The notes under the pieces are model-generated. The model was not told the DNA's origin. It made no database searches and worked only from the letters and a program-made list of their open reading frames with translations. A program made the position numbers and the translations under genes. From Citrus sinensis (taxonomy: Eukaryota > Streptophyta > Magnoliopsida > Sapindales > Rutaceae), in contig NC_068557.1 of assembly GCF_022201045.2 (NCBI RefSeq), positions 2,170,001 to 2,234,000 on the forward strand: a stretch of 64,000 nucleotides of DNA. The letters run 5' to 3'. Every line of letters starts with the position of its first letter. Position 1 is the stretch's first letter. Below are positions 1-11,382 of this stretch, piece after piece.

Positions 1-1667
1 CAATTATCACTTGTTTAGTTTCTGTGCTTGCCGTGGTTTACTTCGCATGGAATGTGAAAAAATCAAGGAAAGCAAATGCTAAACTTCCACCAGGACCTCG
101 CGGCTTGCCTGTAGTCGGATACCTCCCATTTCTCGGAACTACTGACTTGCACAAGAAATTCACGGAATTATCCGGAGTTTATGGTCCGATCTTCAAGCTC
201 TGGCTCGGAAATAAATTATGTGTAGTGGTGAGCTCACCTTCCCTAGTTAAACAAGTGGTTCGTGATCAAGATACAACATTCGCATACCGTGACCCGCCGA
301 TCGCTGGACTAGTGGCCACCTTTGGTGGCAATGATATTGCATGGTCCAATTACGGTCCCGAATGGAGAAAGTTGCGCAAATTTTTTGTGGGCAAGATGAT
401 GAGTAACGCAAGCCTTGATGCTTGTTATGCTCTAAGAAAACAAGAGGTTAAAAATACTATCAGGGATTTGTATAACAACAACAACAAAATTTGCAAGCCC
501 ATTGACATTGGTGAATTGTCGATTTCAACACTGGTATGTGCTATGCAGAACATGCTGTGGGGTGAAGCGCTTGAATTAAAAGAGAAAGGGACCACTATTC
601 TTGGGGTTGAGCTAAAATTTAAGCTTGCAGAACTCATGGTGCTACTGGGAACACCGAATATTTCGGATATCTTTCCAATGCTTTCATGGCTCGACATACA
701 AGGTATAGAGAGGAGAGCAAAGAAGATTTCACTCTGGTTTGAAAATATTATAAATTCTACTGTTGAAAAGTATAGAAGCAAGGACTTTAATGTTGAAGGT
801 AAAGAAAGAGCAGGGGAAAATTTTGAAGGATCAAGGAACAAGAACTTCTTGCAGTTACTATTGGAGCTTCAAGAAAATGAAGACGGTTCTTCCTCAATTA
901 GCATGAACCAATTTAAGGGCGTGCTCGCGGTATGTTAAGCAACTAGCCACGAACAGTTGTATATTTGCATGAGTGACGCTTTTCAACTTTTTTTAATTTT
1001 TTAAATTAAAGTTTTATTGTAATCTTTTGAACAGGATATAATTACGGGTGGAACCGACACCACAACTACGATGGTGGAATGGACAATGGCAGAGTTGATG
1101 CAGCATCCACAAGTCATGAAGAAAGTTCAGGAAGAATTAGCTCAAGTTGTGGGCATGGACAGTTGTGTTGAAGAATTTCATTTGCCTAAATTGAAATATT
1201 TAGATGCTGTGGTGAAAGAATCGTTTCGTCTGCATCCTGCATTGCCTTTATTAGTACCACGCAGAGCAAGTGAGAGTGGCAGCATTGGTGGCTATACCAT
1301 TCCCAAAGATACAACTCTTATGTTGAATGTTTGGGCTATCCACAGGGACCCTCAACTTTGGGATAATCCCTTAGAATTTCGACCCGAGAGGTTTCTGAAT
1401 GTTGGTGTCGAGAGTAAGTTCGATTACTCAGGTAACAATTTTCAGTACTTGCCATTTGGTTCTGGTAGAAGGATGTGTGCTGGGATTCCTCTAGCTGAGA
1501 GGATGCTGATGTTTGTTCTGGCTTCGTTATTGCACTCATTTGAGTGGGAATTGCCAGCTGGCACAAAGCTAAACTTATCTGAAAAATTTGGGATTGTCAT
1601 TAAGAAAAAAGAGCCTTTGGTTGCTATTCCAACACCAAGACTATCCAATTCAGAGCTCTACCATTAA
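1..1667 (+). CDS. CYP706: CYP706-like cytochrome P450, copy 1 (5' end outside window)
   Basis: Heme-thiolate monooxygenase, expected on the cytoplasmic face of the ER and fed electrons by P450 reductase. Exon 1 is <1-929 and exon 2 is 1035-1667, with a 105-bp phase-0 intron (donor GTATGT, acceptor ACAG). About 14 codons, including the ATG, lie left of the window, judging from copy 2. Visible motifs are the membrane anchor (LVSVLAVVYFAW), the hinge LPPGPRGLP, the I-helix GGTDTT, the K-helix ESFR, FRPERF and the heme-binding FGSGRRMCAG. The stretches 'YGPEWRKLRK' and 'CAGIPLAERM' are typical of CYP706. Known CYP706 enzymes oxidise terpenes (cotton CYP706B1 on delta-cadinene, Arabidopsis CYP706A3 on floral terpenes), but the substrate here is unknown. 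No stops or frameshifts are seen. AATAAA-type poly(A) signals lie near 1733-1750. Confidence 0.93.
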
Positions 1668-4077
1668 GACAAAATGATTGTGATGATTTTGTGAGTATCG
1701 GAAGATTTGTATGTTATTTCAAGTTCAATCGTAATAAAATATTTCAATAAAAGTCCTCCGTTGCTAATTTTTTTTTCAACGGCATAATCTGTCATCATGC
1801 TTGTGTTTGGAGCTACTTTGAAATAATTTTTGAATTACAATTTATAAATATTTACATTTTAAAATTTTATGAGAGTCTAAATCTATACACGTTCAATAAA
1901 AAATTTCCTAAAAGTTTTAGGATTCAAAATTCTATTAAAGTATAGATGAAACTTTTATACCTCCTAATTTTTTGGTCTATTCTACGAGTTTAAAGAGGAG
2001 ATATTTCTAGAGCTAGTAAAAAGAGTTACCTGATTGTTTTCGCGTTATGTCATTTTTTTATTGTGTTAAATTTAATTTGACTCAAATATGACCCATTTAA
2101 TAATCGTGTCAAAATATTAAAACTTAAACTTGACACGGAAAATAACTGGGTGACCGAAAAACCCATTTAATGATTAGGTAACTATGTCACTTAATACGAC
2201 ATAACCCAATAACTCGTTTAATACATATTTAACATAATTTACATTGTACATTGTACATTGTACACCATTTTGTCATAAATTACACTATTTTATATTTCTA
2301 AATAATATTATATATTGATATTGTATAAAAAAAAATCAATAATCTCAAAATTTGTACACCTCCTAACTTTTAAAAATAAATAAAAAACTAATTAATTAAT
2401 GTTTATTTTATTCATTAATATATCATAATCCTACATGTGTTTTATTTGTTATTTTTTTTATTTAAAAAGATAGGTAGGTGGATGAAACTCAAATAAATTT
2501 TTAGCCTATCTTGATCTTTCAAGTTTCTTATTTAGGTGGCCAGCTAAAGAAAATTACTTAAAAACTACTCCATCAATTTAACAAATTTTATTTATTTATT
2601 TAATGGAGGTGTAGAAAATAAAAGTATCTTCAAGCACATTGCAATAGTGAAAGCAATGTACCGGTGTTGCAACATAAATGAACCTTGATAACCTATCACA
2701 TATTTTAAGTTTTAACATTGGTAGTTCACGGATCAGTTTCTACTTCCACGAACAATTATTGAAGGAAATGAGTTTTTTTTTTTTAATGAATATTTATAGA
2801 CCCCGATTAAATATTCGAATATATAATAAAAGAGAAACTGACATAGAAATGAGAAAGATATTTGGAGGAGGCAAAAAAAAAAAAAAAATGCAACAGACAA
2901 TTAGATCAGCAACACAATTAACTAATTAATTCATCTATACATCATAATCCTATTTGTATCTTCTTCCTTCTTCTAATTTACATATAAATTTGGTTAGATA
3001 AAACATATTTTAATACTCGGTCACAATCGGTGGATATAGAAAATTAATTTAGAGGGGGTAATACCATAACGAAAAATAATGATTCATAATTAAAATCAAC
3101 CCCAACATCAAAACTTATTTACAAGATCACCCCCAGTCAAAGGTAATTTTTCCTAAAAACTAACACGAAATTAAATAAATTTAACTTTTAGTGGGTTCAA
3201 TTGCCCACGCATTCTGAACGTAGATCCACCCCTGGCCCCGACTGAAGCATTTTTTACAATATGTACTCTGTTTATCAGCGGGAACAGCCTTCCACCTTAA
3301 ATTAAAATTTTCACTTAAAAATGATTAAGGTTAATGAGGTTAGTAACAAAAATGAGTTTAATTAGAGAATATTATAAGAGAAATTCTATTTTTTGACTTT
3401 TAATAAATTAAGATATATTAAAATATTATTAGTTGGTGGTGGTTTCACGTCAAATTAAGACGTGACACCTTACTTATGAGGTGGAGACAATCGGCTTAAA
3501 CTATTTTAACGCATTTGAAATTTGCACTAATGGCTATCATTCTTTGTCCAAATTAATACGATAATTAATAACATACAAAAGTCAAGAAAATGAAAATTTA
3601 TCCCAATTAAAACACTTTCTGGCTGCATTTGGCTGTTTCCATTTGAAGTTAAAAACGACAACGTTTCTTTCGTTTTGTGGGCGATTCGATTGAGCAGGCG
3701 CCACTAGCTAGCTGGCTTCCAGTGCTAGTGTGTGACGATAGAAGGCTAGTGATTTCACTTTCACATTTTTTTTTATTATTTTTTTTGGGGAATCAAGATA
3801 AAAGTCAAGAAAATGAAAATTGGGCTGTTTCCATTTGAAGTTAAAAACAGCGTTTCTTTCGGGGCGTCAATTTGATATTTGAATGGACAGGCAAGTAAGA
3901 AATACATTTCCTTCATAGACAGTGACAACGAGGACATCAAGCCACATCATTATAGTTTGTAGCCCATCTACATTTAAACGATTAATAAACAAGATTAGGT
4001 GTGCCACTGCTATTATTAATTATCCCCTGATCATTATAGTTTCTGAAACAGTAAAACAAAACGAAATTGAATACATC
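1668..4077. other. AT-rich intergenic flank with duplicated blocks, no gene
   Basis: No convincing gene is seen. Several blocks recur elsewhere in the cluster: about 2330-2620 resembles 8400-8655, 3036-3300 resembles 20930-21110, 3360-3560 resembles 21290-21560, and 3590-3960 resembles 10180-10440. The phrase 'gacaatcggctta' with its neighbours also recurs near 21450 and 50030. These are flanking sequences copied along with P450 genes, or old dispersed repeats. Short open frames such as 2678-2929 look like chance. Confidence 0.6.
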
Positions 4078-4115
4078 AACGAGACCGCAATTATCACTTG
4101 TTTAGTTGCGGTATT
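4078..4115 (+). pseudogene. Relic of P450 exon 1 start
   Basis: A short stretch encodes ETAIITCLVAVFN, matching residues about 12-24 of the P450 copies, and then runs into unrelated AT-rich sequence (tatttaacttaatttta). No other part of a P450 follows. It is a truncated duplicate of the gene start. The same AT-rich continuation occurs near 39570 and 16680, so the breakpoint is shared with other cluster units. Confidence 0.6.
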
Positions 4116-4434
4116 TAACTTAATTTTAATATAATATATTTGTTAGTTAAACTTTTAATAATCAAATAATTTTGATTTAAAAATAAAATTATAGAAATTA
4201 TTAATTATTAAAAATTCACAATTAAGGGAACGTTCATCAAACACACATAGCTATTGTTTTCTCTATATATTGCAGTGTGTACGATATTGAGGGTTGAAGC
4301 CCCAAGCATGCTCTAAAATCCAGATAATAATTAGATCCATGCAAAATATTCATCGTTGTATCAGCTGATCAGTTGGTGGTGATGAAGGGTGTTATTGGCG
4401 GAGCTCAAAGTTATTATGTGCATGTTGGGTGGAT

Positions 4435-4738
4435 ATCTCTATTGAAAATATCTCTGATATTTCACTCGACAAACTTGTTAATATAAAAAAATCTATGGTT
4501 TTGCCGTCTGCATACTGTAGAAAATTTTGTCTCTACGTTAATCTAAATGTTTGAGGTGATTAGAAATTGCCTACTATATATAAAGGGAAATAATTTCTAG
4601 GTTGATTGATACATCTCTATTGAAAATATCTCTGACATTTCACTCGACAAACTTATTAATATAAAAAATCTGTGGTTTTGCCGACTGAATAATGTAGAAA
4701 AATTTGTCTATGCATTAATCTAGATGTTTGAGGTGATT
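4435..4738 (+). repeat. Direct repeat of about 127 bp in the promoter of copy 2
   Basis: Copy A is about 4435-4562 and copy B about 4613-4738, at roughly 90% identity by eye. Both run from 'atctctattgaaaat' to 'tttgaggtgatt'. The same block, in single or altered form, precedes other cluster units (24290-24420, 32570-32740, 35550-35690), so it is part of the shared upstream region and has been doubled here. Confidence 0.75.
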
Positions 4739-4840
4739 TATACATCTGTGGTAAAGATTTATAGGTTGACTTATACGTCTGTGGTATAGATTTTATGTAT
4801 TTCATTACAAAATGCTGGCCGTTAGAACCCTTTCTACATC

Positions 4841-4850
4841 TATTTATAAG
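4841..4850 (+). promoter_or_regulatory. Probable TATA box of P450 copy 2
   Basis: TATTTATAAG lies about 95-100 bp upstream of the ATG at 4944, a usual distance for plant core promoters with a short leader. The matching positions upstream of 20539, 32954 and 35891 read 'ttttacgcgatt' or 'tttacacgatt', so a clear TATA box is present only in this copy. Confidence 0.5.
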
Positions 4851-4943
4851 ATTAACGGGTGCCAGCTATGCCATTACAAATTATCCCCTCATCAGATATT
4901 TCGTTAAAATTCATTCTGAAACACTAAAACTAAATAATCGAAC

Positions 4944-6658
4944 ATGGCTTTGCGGGTCGATGATGCCAGCAGCAATGAGACTGCAATTATCACTTGTTTA
5001 GTTTCTGTGCTTGCCGTGGTTTACTTCGCATGGAATGTGAAAAAATCAAGGAAAGCAAATGCTACACTGCCACCAGGACCTCGCGGCTTGCCTGTATTCG
5101 GATACCTCCCATTTCTTGGAACTACTGACTTGCACAAGAAATTCACGGAATTATCCGGAGTTTATGGTCCGATCTTCAAGCTTTGGCTTGGAAATAAATT
5201 ATGTGTAGTGGTGAGCTCACCTTCCCTAATTAGACAAGTGGTTCGTGATCAAGATACAACATTCGCGAACCGTGACCCACCGAAGGCTGCACTAGTGGTC
5301 TCCTATGGTGGCAATGATATTGCATGGTCCAATTACGGTCCCGAATGGAGAAAGTTGCGCAAATTTTTTGTGGGCAAGATGATGAATAACGAAAGCCTTG
5401 ATGCTTGTTATGCTCTAAGAAAACAAGAGGTTAAAAATACTATCAGGGATTTGTATAACAACGACAACAAAATTGGCAAGCCCATTGACATTGGTGAATT
5501 GTCGTTTTCAACATTGGTATGTGCTATACAGAACATGCTGTGGGGTGAAGCGCTTGAATTAAAAGAGAAAGGGACCACTAATCTTAGGGCTGGGCTAAAA
5601 TTTAAGCTGGCAGAACTCATGGTGCTTGCGGGAACACCGAATATTTCGGATGTCTTTCCAATGCTTTCATGGCTCGACATACAAGGTATAGAGAGGAGAG
5701 CAAAGAAGATTTCACTCTGGCTTGATAATGTTATAAATTCTACTGTTGAACAGCATAGAAACAAGGAGTTAACTGTTGAAGGTGAAGAAAGAGCGGGGAA
5801 AAATTTTGAAGGATCAAGGAACAAGAACTTCTTGCAGTTACTATTGGAGCTTCAAGAAAATGATGACAGTGCTTCCTCAATTAGCATGAACCAATTCAAG
5901 GCCGTACTCGCGGTATGTTAAGCAACTAGCCACGAACAGTTATACAAGCACAGTTGTATATTTGCATGAGTGATATTTTCAACCTTTTTTTTTTAATTAG
6001 AATTTTATTGTCACCTTTTGGACAGGATATAATTACGTCTGGAACCGACACCACAACTACGATGGTGGAATGGACAATGGCAGAGTTGATGCAGCATCCA
6101 CAAGTAATGAAGAAAGTTCAGGAAGAATTAGCTCAAGTTGTGGGCATGGACAGTTGTGTTGAAGAATTTCACCTGTCTAGATTAATGTATTTAGATGCTG
6201 TGGTGAAGGAAACATTTCGTCTGCATCCTGCAGTGCCTTTATTACTACCACGTAGGGCAAGCGAGAGTAGCAACATCGGTGGCTATAACATTCCCAAAGA
6301 TACAACTATTATGTTGAATGTTCGGGCAATCCACAGGGACCCTAAACTTTGGGATAATCCCTTACAATTTCGACCCGAGAGGTTTCTAGATGACGGTATC
6401 GCGAGTAAGTTCGATTACTCAGGTAACAATTTTCAGTACTTGCCATTTGGTTCTGGTAGAAGAATGTGTGCTGGGATTGCTCTAGCTGAGAGGATGCTGA
6501 TGTTTGTTCTGGCTTCCTTATTGCACTCATTCGAGTGGGAATTGCCAACTGGCACAAAGCTAAACTTATCAGAAAAATTTGGGATTGTCATTAAGAAAAA
6601 AGAGCCATTGGTTGCTATTCCAACACCAAGACTATCCAATTCAGAGCTCTACCATTAA
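4944..6658 (+). CDS. CYP706: CYP706-like cytochrome P450, copy 2 (533 aa)
   Basis: Complete P450 gene with exon 1 at 4944-5912 (323 codons), a 113-bp phase-0 intron and exon 2 at 6026-6658. Membrane anchor is at residues about 14-31, hinge LPPGPRGLP at 42-50, I-helix SGTDTT near 328-333, K-helix E385-T-F-R388, FRPERF at 438-443, and heme loop FGSGRRMC with Cys471. Length is normal for a plant microsomal P450. The ATG is chosen because the leader, start context and first residues (MALRVDDASS) are shared by all copies. Oddities are the first Gly of the I-helix motif replaced by Ser, and the usually conserved Trp of NVWAIHRDP replaced by Arg423. Proteins of copies 1 and 2 are the closest pair in the cluster and share the end LSNSELYH. 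Substrate is unknown; oxidation of terpenes or another small hydrophobic molecule is inferred from the family. Confidence 0.93.
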
Positions 6659-7039
6659 GACAATGGTTGTGATGATTTTGTTAATTTCCGAAGATTTGTA
6701 TGTTATTTTAAGTTCAATCGTAATAAAATATTTCAAATAAGAGTCCTCCGTTGCTTTTTTTTTTTTTTCAACGGCATAATCTGTCGTCATGCTTGTATTT
6801 GGAGCTACTTTGTAATAATTATGTTTGAATTACAATTTATAAATATTACATTTTAAAATTTTATGAGAGTCTAAATTTATACACGTTCAATAACCCGCTT
6901 CATACATATTTAACACAATTTATATCATACATTGTACACCCATTTGTCATAAATTACACTATTTTGTATCTCTAAATAATATTACGTATTGATATTATAA
7001 AATATATATATATATGTTTATCAAAAGACGATACCATTC
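6659..7039. other. 3' flank of copy 2
   Basis: Contains AATAAA signals near 6724 and a T-rich run. It closely resembles the 3' flank of copy 1 (1668-1870, then 2230-2290), so the duplication included downstream DNA. No gene is seen. Confidence 0.6.
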
Positions 7040-7225
7040 AATATATATTGAAAAGTGAACAAAGAAAATTTTCTTATGGTTTAAAAATATTATGAATTCT
7101 GCTGTTGAACAGTATGGAAACAAGGTCTCTGTTGTTAAAGGTGAAGAAGCAACAGGGAACAATATTGAAGGAAGAAATTTCACATGTTTAGTTGCTGAAT
7201 TTGCCGCTGTATTCTATCGGTAGCA
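7040..7225 (+). pseudogene. Rearranged P450 exon 1 relic
   Basis: About 7040-7175 matches the distal part of exon 1 (residues like MNSAVEQYGNKVSVVKGEE, then NNIEGR). It is followed directly by about 7176-7225, which matches the very start of exon 1 (FTCLVAEFAAVFYR). The order is inverted relative to a gene, as expected at a junction between tandem copies or after deletion between two copies. Non-functional. Confidence 0.65.
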
Positions 7226-8909
7226 AAAAGATTAGAGTTTTTATTTTTCTCTATTAATGTTAAGTCAATTTTCTATAACAAATTCGGTTGAGTTTAATTG
7301 TGTTACAATATAAATTGAATGATAATAGAATTTTCAACGAATATTTCAATATATTTGTTATGCGATGGATTTTAAAATTTATAAAATTATTTGTTACTAA
7401 ATTGCATCATATGCTAAAATCACCTGAAACCTAATTCCATAACTAACCCTTTATTTTTAGTCTCAAGAAATCTTGTAAGAACAAAATTCTTTTATAACAA
7501 AACTTTTACAACACATTAATTTGTAACTCATTCCTGTGCGAGAATCACTCTCAATTTCCTTCAATTGCTGTTGAACAATCATCTGCTTATCAAAATTCAA
7601 GCATAATCTTTTTTTTTTTTTTTTAATTTCTTCATCATTCTTTTGAAAAAAAAATCAGGATATGCTGTTAAATTTTGAAATAAATTATCTCAAAATAATT
7701 ACTAAGCAGAAAAAACAAAGGGGTTTAACTAGGCTATGCACCTTTGAAAATTATATGTTGATCGATAAGAATGATGATCACGATTGAGGAGTTTAATTAA
7801 AATATATAAGATTTTAAAATTAATCAAGGTTAAATTGTGAATTCTAGAAAGAGAGGTTTTGTGAGAATGCTGAAAGGGTCTTAATAGTTCCACTCTTTTT
7901 AAAAGCAACCATAGTCATCATTTTTCCCGATTTCTTCTTCCCATCTCCATCTTACTTAGAAATTTCCCAGAGCCTTTGTTTCCCACCTTTCATTTTTCTT
8001 CTTTCTAATTTAATATTATAGTATTATAAAAATAATTACTCACATTTTATCAAACACCTCCATTCTACCAAGGCCTTGTTTTAGTAGTAGGCTTTTATTA
8101 TCTCAATAAAATTGAAAAAACAAATCTCAATAATATTGGAAAAAAAAAACCTACCCATATTTGTAACTTTAATTTATTATTCTGCATAGACCTACTTTTT
8201 AGCTTTGAATTTTGTTGGAGCCATGTATAAACAGAATATGTTGAAATCAGCACCAAAAAAAAAAAAAAACTAATTATATAATTTCTGTTCCCAAGGACCT
8301 GACTGAGTGATTCTCAAGAAGTTTTGTTTGGCTGGCTACTTAGGTTTAAATCTTGGTGGAGATTAGGGGTTAAGAAATAAATTTGGACTTTGCACACCCC
8401 TTTAACTTTTAAAAAGAAATGAAAAAAACTAATTAATAATCTTTATTTTATTTATTAAATGTCATAATCCTATGTGTATTTTATTTGTTATCTTTCTATT
8501 TAAAAGACAGGAGGGCAGATAAAACTGAAATAAATTTTTAGCCCTATCTCCATCTTTCAAATTTCATAGTTAGGTGACCAGCTAAAGAAAATTAATTGAA
8601 AACTACTCCATCAAATTAAAAATTTTTATTTATTTAATTTGTGGAGATGTAGAAAATCAAACCCCATGCCTTTTCGCATGCAAAAGTGTCAACCTGATCT
8701 AGCTATGTTGCAACAGTGAACATATTTCAATACATGACTATCATCCTTTATCGTAAATACTACTATAACTAATAACATACAATTGAAATAATTAGTGTTA
8801 ACACTTGGCTATAAAAAAAAGGTTTTGTGCTTGAATCTTCACGCATGACCTTCATTCCCTTATTGACTTTGCTAACACAGATTTTGAGGCATTAAAACTA
8901 AATAATAAT
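7226..8909. other. AT-rich intergenic, no gene
   Basis: The block 7230-7440 resembles 9015-9235 and 8400-8655 resembles 2330-2620, again showing copied flanks. Otherwise there are homopolymer-rich AT stretches. No coding sequence, RNA gene or clear element end was found. Confidence 0.55.
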
Positions 8910-8995
8910 TGACTTTGTGGGCCGAGGATGCCAGCAACAAGGAGACCACAATTATCACTTGTTAAGTTACTCTAATTGCGGTTGTCTTATATTCA
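8910..8995 (+). pseudogene. Relic of P450 5' end (start codon lost)
   Basis: 'ttgactttgtgggccgagga' and the following bases match the P450 start region, including 'ccagcaacaaggagacc' and 'attatcacttgtta'. The ATG has decayed, and an in-frame stop and small indels follow. A similar relic with its own damage lies at 21189-21290. About 90 bp remain. Confidence 0.6.
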
Positions 8996-9625
8996 TAGAA
9001 TATTAGTAATAAGATTATTGTAGAATTTTTTTTATATTAAAATCAAGTCAATTTGTTATAACAAATTTAGTTGAATTTAATCGTATTACCACTTAAATTG
9101 AATAATAATAGAATTCTCGACAATATTTCAATATTTTAATCTCAAGCATTGGAGTGGCATTTATTTGTTATACGGTCGATTTTAGAAATTTTCAAATTAT
9201 TCGTTACTGAATTGCACCATATGCTGCATCACCTGGAACTTACTAAACGGAACGTAGCGTTGGCACCGTTACTCAACATTCACTGTTACGACTTTGCGAC
9301 ATTAGAATTAAAATCTTTTCCACATTTAATTTGTTTACTTCCAAATTAATATTTAACAAAATATTTTTTCACATTATCAATGGACAAAACTCCAACGAAA
9401 ATAACTATTCAAGAAAAATGTATGCTAGCATTGTATGCCATATCATCTGTAATTTTGTCAGGATCGATCATTCTAATTTTTAAGCAGAACTTTTTATCAA
9501 TGGACAAACACCTCACACAGCTTGTCAGAGGCATTATTATGATGGAAAACTGCAATGGTATATCTTGAATTATTGGTAGAATAGTTCTTTGGAGCAATAA
9601 AAACAGATAAGACAGATGAGAAAAT
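8996..9625. other. Intergenic, no gene
   Basis: The first part (9015-9235) is a diverged copy of 7230-7440. The open frames at 9149-9349 and 9380-9597 show no recognisable protein features. Confidence 0.5.
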
Positions 9626-10081
9626 TGTCAATACCCCACCGCAAAAGCAAAAGAAAAAAAGGAAAGGAGACAAAAGAGGAAGAAGAAAAAGAAAAAAGAA
9701 CGAAGACAAAAATGGTGCCGTGCGGTATAGGGAAGAAGGAAAAAAATTAATAAAATAATAGTGCATAGCAGTCATGTGATTGCTATAAATAAAGGGGCGT
9801 TTCCCTCATTTTATTCTTCGAATTCTTTAGTGCCTTTTAAGCGATTTAAGAGTCTAGTGATTTGAGAGTTTGGGTGTATTATGGTTTTAAATAGTGAGAT
9901 AAAATATTACAATATTTGTAACTCATTTTTATTAGTAAAATATTTTCCTTTTATTTTCGCTCGTGGACGTAAGCTAAAAGTCAAACTACATAATTTATGG
10001 TGTCCCTATGTAATTATGTGTCTCATTATTTCTCAATTTCGCTTTAGTTGCGTGTCTGCTAAACCCTTCAATTTACTAACA
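9626..10081 (+). mobile_element. Solo LTR, copia-like, 456 bp
   Basis: Begins TGTCAATACC and ends TACTAACA, so it has TG...CA ends. It is flanked by an exact 5-bp repeat AAAAT (9621-9625 and 10082-10086). Inside are a TATA-like ctataaataaagg near 9782-9794 and the phrase 'cgctcgtggacgtaagc', similar to the end region of many plant copia LTRs. No internal element sequence is attached, so it is a solo LTR left by recombination. Confidence 0.75.
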
Positions 10082-10086
10082 AAAAT

Positions 10087-10463
10087 CGCCAAAATTATAT
10101 AAGCGGCCCAAATGTTTTGCTATTTCCAAGAAATCCCCAATCTGAATGGACTAGACCAGAGGGAGGCAAGTTAGAAATACGTTTCCTTCATAGACAATAA
10201 CAACGATGAGTCGATGACATCAAGCCACGTCGGTATCAATATTGAATTAAAGGTGTAATTATTCAGCCAATGAGCCTTACACATCAAGATAAAAGTCAAG
10301 AAAATGAAAATTTATCCTAATTAAAACACTTTCTTGCTGCATTTAGTTGTTTCCATTTGAAGTTAAAAACAACGTTTCTTTCGTTTTGTGGGCAACTCGA
10401 CTGAGTTAGCTGGCTTTTAGTGCTAGTATGTGAAAATAGAAGGCTAATGATTTATTTGTTATC
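10087..10463. other. Duplicated P450 upstream block
   Basis: 10180-10440 is a diverged copy of 3590-3960 ('ccatttgaagttaaaaac', 'gacatcaagccac'). No gene. Confidence 0.5.
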
Positions 10464-10617
10464 TTTTGATAAAATTATTAAAGATATAATATATTTTCCA
10501 TGATATAAGTGAAAAATCGCATCAACATAGTTTCCAAGCTACAACAGCTAGTGTTTACCAAACACTTTGCTGTATCTTTTAAGCTACAACTACCCAACCT
10601 TAATCACAAACGCACCC
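10464..10617. mobile_element. 5'-truncated Tourist-like MITE
   Basis: Matches the right half of the MITE at 24443-24714 and ends with the same terminal sequence (acccaacct...gcaccc), followed by TTAATAGG as at the other copy. The left terminal inverted repeat is missing. Confidence 0.6.
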
Positions 10618-10670
10618 TTAATAGGTTGATTGAATTTGTGGGATATAGATTCCACATATCTCATGACCTA

Positions 10671-11160
10671 GTAATTATACAAGTGGTTCGTGATCAAGAA
10701 CAACATTTGCTTCCGGCCCAGTGACCCAGCAACTGCTGCATTGGTCGCCACCTATGGTGCCGACGATATTGCATGGTCCAATTGTGGCCTTGAATGAAAA
10801 AAGTTGTGCAAATTATTTATGGGCACGATGATAAGTAACGCAAGCCTTGATGCTAGTTATGGTCGAAGAAAACAAGAGGTTAAGAATACTATCAGAGATA
10901 TTCATAACAACAAAAAGGAAAAAAAAAAAGGCGTTGGCAAGTCCATTGATATTGGTGAATTGTCGATTTCAACTTTGGCATGTGTAATTTAGAACCTGCG
11001 CATTGTGGTATGGCACTGGCACGCTTGCATTGACGAGGGGACAAATCTTGGGGCTGAGCTAAAATTTAGGCTTGTAGAACTCATGGTGCTAATGGGAACA
11101 CCAAATATTTTTTGACATATTTCGGTGCTTTCATGGTTTAATTCAAGGTATAGAAAGGAG
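10671..11160 (+). pseudogene. P450 exon 1 pseudogene, truncated at both ends
   Basis: The upstream block of a P450 gene (10618-10670) is joined directly to codons for 'IQVVRDQ', so roughly the first 80 residues are deleted. Recognisable stretches follow (MISNASLDASYGRRKQEV, then IDIGELSIST). Stops (for example 'gaatga' near 10795 and 'tag' near 10990) and indels break the frame. The 3' end is cut by the copia LTR at 11161. Confidence 0.8.
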
Positions 11161-11355
11161 TGTTGAGAATGTCAAATAAAACGACATTGAATGGAAGTTT
11201 TCAAAGACATGATCCGCACTGAACAGCAACGACACGGTTGGTGAAGATTTTTTCGTAATACGAGTATCTAATTTTTGAAAAATTATAACCTCTGCATCTA
11301 TAAATATGCTCAATGTATAATGTTTTACTTAAGAAATGAAAAACTTGTTTCTTCA

Positions 11356-11367
11356 TGGTATCAGAGC
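11356..11367 (+). other. Retrotransposon primer-binding site (tRNA-iMet)
   Basis: TGGTATCAGAGC follows immediately after the LTR end CA, as in most plant copia elements. Confidence 0.85.
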
Positions 11368-11382
11368 GAGGTTCAGTGCCCT

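Noticed and set aside
425..841. Minus-strand open frame antisense to P450 exon 1 (also 5408-5824, 33418-33816, 36355-36786)
   Set aside because: It recurs in every copy because the coding strand is conserved. Codon use and lack of any domain mark it as a shadow.
1442..1648. Minus-strand frame starting MDSLGVGIATKGSFF, antisense to the P450 3' end
   Set aside because: Shadow of exon 2, repeated in all copies.
2040..2290. Repeat-like stretch with 'gtgaccgaaaaacccattta' as a hAT MITE
   Set aside because: Internal repeats hint at an old element, but neither end nor a target duplication could be identified.
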